A stretch of 24,251 nucleotides of DNA from the NCBI GenBank assembly GCA_964292325.1, contig CAXYVG010000056.1, forward strand, positions 1 to 24,251, written 5' to 3'. Below, one piece after another: positions 23,833 to 24,251 of the stretch. Within the stretch, counting starts at the first letter, position 1. Every line of letters starts with the position of its first letter. The stretch comes from CTSoil-075 sp964292325. Lineage in GTDB: Bacteria; Bacillota; Negativicutes; DSM-13327. The notes under the pieces are model-generated. The model had not been told where the DNA came from. It searched no databases and saw nothing but the letters and a program-made list of their open reading frames with translations. The translations under genes and the position numbers were made by a program.

Positions 23833-23847
23833 CCTTTATGGTAAAGG
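23833..23847. repeat. Short hairpin after the giant gene
   Basis: CCTTTA-TGG-TAAAGG forms a perfect 6-bp stem 3 nt past the stop codon, but no T run follows. It is at best a weak terminator or an RNA 3'-end stabiliser. Confidence 0.3.
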
Positions 23848-23879
23848 TGTGGAATGAAAATGGACGAAAGTAGGTTGGA

Positions 23880-24020
23880 ACCATACCTTTCGCCCCGCTT
23901 CCGCCACTACCACCGGTCCGCGGCGGAAAACCATTGCCACCCACCAGTGCCTCGGCTCCAGCCCTGCTCCAAGGGAACGAGCGGCGCTAGAAAATCATAT
24001 CCCAAGCAGAACGGCCTCCA
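23880..24020. other. GC-rich anomalous segment
   Basis: This ~140-bp stretch is markedly richer in G+C than the AT-rich giant gene beside it, with runs such as CGGTCCGCGGCGG. The minus-strand frame there encodes a Gly-rich stretch typical of non-coding GC-rich DNA. I see no gene. It may be a remnant of another element. Confidence 0.4.
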
Positions 24021-24070
24021 TTTAACAATTGCCTGAGGTACAAAAGCACGTACCACAGTCAATTGTTAAA
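24021..24070. repeat. 50-bp bulged hairpin
   Basis: Outer arms TTTAACAATTG (24021-24031) and CAATTGTTAAA (24060-24070) are perfect complements. Inner arms GGTAC (24037-24041) and GTACC (24050-24054) also pair, with 3 further pairs between two single mismatches and an 8-nt loop. The layout is exactly symmetric (11-5-5-8-5-5-11). Confidence 0.7.
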
Positions 24071-24110
24071 GCGTGCCCTGTTTTATTTTTATTGCTGATC
24101 TGTAGGGAAA

Positions 24111-24157
24111 GCGACCTCGAGGGCTCCAAAGACAAAAACACTCGCCCTCGAAGTCGC
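24111..24157 (-). terminator. 14-bp inverted repeat, possible minus-strand terminator
   Basis: GCGACCTCGAGGGC (24111-24124) pairs with GCCCTCGAAGTCGC (24144-24157) with one mismatch. In minus-strand RNA that mismatch becomes a G-U wobble, so the stem is complete there, followed by a short UUU. It may end a gene lying right of the window. Beyond it, to 24251, I see only a small GTGC/GCAC stem at about 24221-24232 and no gene. Confidence 0.4.
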
Positions 24158-24251
24158 CGGCGAGAAATAGACGAATCAACGTGGTGGCAGTATAATTACT
24201 CAAACTTCGCATATTAAAAAGTGCCTATGCACCTTGAAAATTCAATAAAAG

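Larger units (their letters stand above)
14161..24251. mobile_element. Integrative element inserted in the ABC ATPase gene (left end seen, right end not seen)
   Basis: The left boundary is set by loss of ABC ATPase homology at 14160/14161, only 23 nt from the stop codon of a large serine recombinase, a common arrangement. Inside are the recombinase, a small ORF, a structured non-coding stretch and the giant metallophosphoesterase-TPR-PIN gene. The missing N-terminal half of the ATPase, which should mark the right end, was not found before 24251. The element is therefore at least 10 kb, or has been rearranged. Confidence 0.6.

Noticed and set aside
23747..23944. Gly-rich minus-strand ORF overlapping the end of the giant gene
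   Set aside because: It is antisense to the C-terminal coding region, and its Gly-rich start reflects GC-rich DNA rather than a protein family.
24021..24070. Integron attC site
   Set aside because: There is only one site, one end violates the consensus, and no tyrosine-type IntI gene is in the window; kept only as a structural observation.
1..24251. CRISPR arrays and tRNA or rRNA genes
   Set aside because: I saw no regularly spaced repeats with unique spacers, no tRNA cloverleaf signatures and no rRNA motifs in a visual scan.

Overview
The window looks like chromosome from a diderm, probably anaerobic Firmicute of the Negativicutes (Sporomusa/Pelosinus-like). The DNA is AT-rich, almost every gene has a strong AGGAGG-type ribosome binding site, and yet there is an outer-membrane TonB-dependent receptor. 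Many Fe-S and sulfur proteins fit an anaerobe. The taxon is inferred from gene content only.

Left part (1-5720, all minus strand). This is an Fe-S/metal-cofactor cluster: a DUF134 zinc-ribbon regulator, a small DUF5320 protein, two MinD-type ATPases each carrying two [4Fe-4S] ferredoxin motifs, a NifX-like protein, and an Mrp/NBP35 ATPase fused to a second NifX-like domain. A phosphatidylserine decarboxylase and a NifU/IscU-like scaffold follow. Three near-identical 20-bp palindromes lie in the promoters of the DUF134, DUF5320-MinD and NifU-like genes. They suggest a small regulon, perhaps controlled by the DUF134 protein.

Second part (5720-10006). A plus-strand sulfur operon encodes a TSCPD protein and a CoA-disulfide/persulfide reductase fused to rhodanese. 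It is preceded by a C-tract/G-tract operator-like site. A YeiH-type exporter and a LysR regulator then diverge around a 22-bp palindrome.

Third part (10007-14160). A degenerate serine-recombinase fragment precedes an uptake operon of an ECF S component, a TonB receptor and a methyltransferase. The operon ends in a frameshifted fragment resembling the cobaltochelatase CbiK, which hints at tetrapyrrole or metal-chelate uptake. A facing SsuB/TauB-type ABC ATPase gene lacks its N-terminal half.

Right part (14161 to the end). An apparent integrative element interrupts the ABC ATPase gene at a conserved Trp-Met position. It carries a large serine recombinase, a small ORF, about 1.1 kb of mostly non-coding and structured DNA, and one giant gene (17129-23830). 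That gene encodes a 2233-residue protein with an intact N-terminal calcineurin-like metallophosphoesterase, TPR helices, a PIN-like nuclease module that seems split by an insertion, and a long helical C-terminus. It is the best candidate for an undescribed, probably anti-phage, single-gene system. The last 400 bp contain a GC-rich stretch and two strong inverted repeats; the right end of the element was not found.
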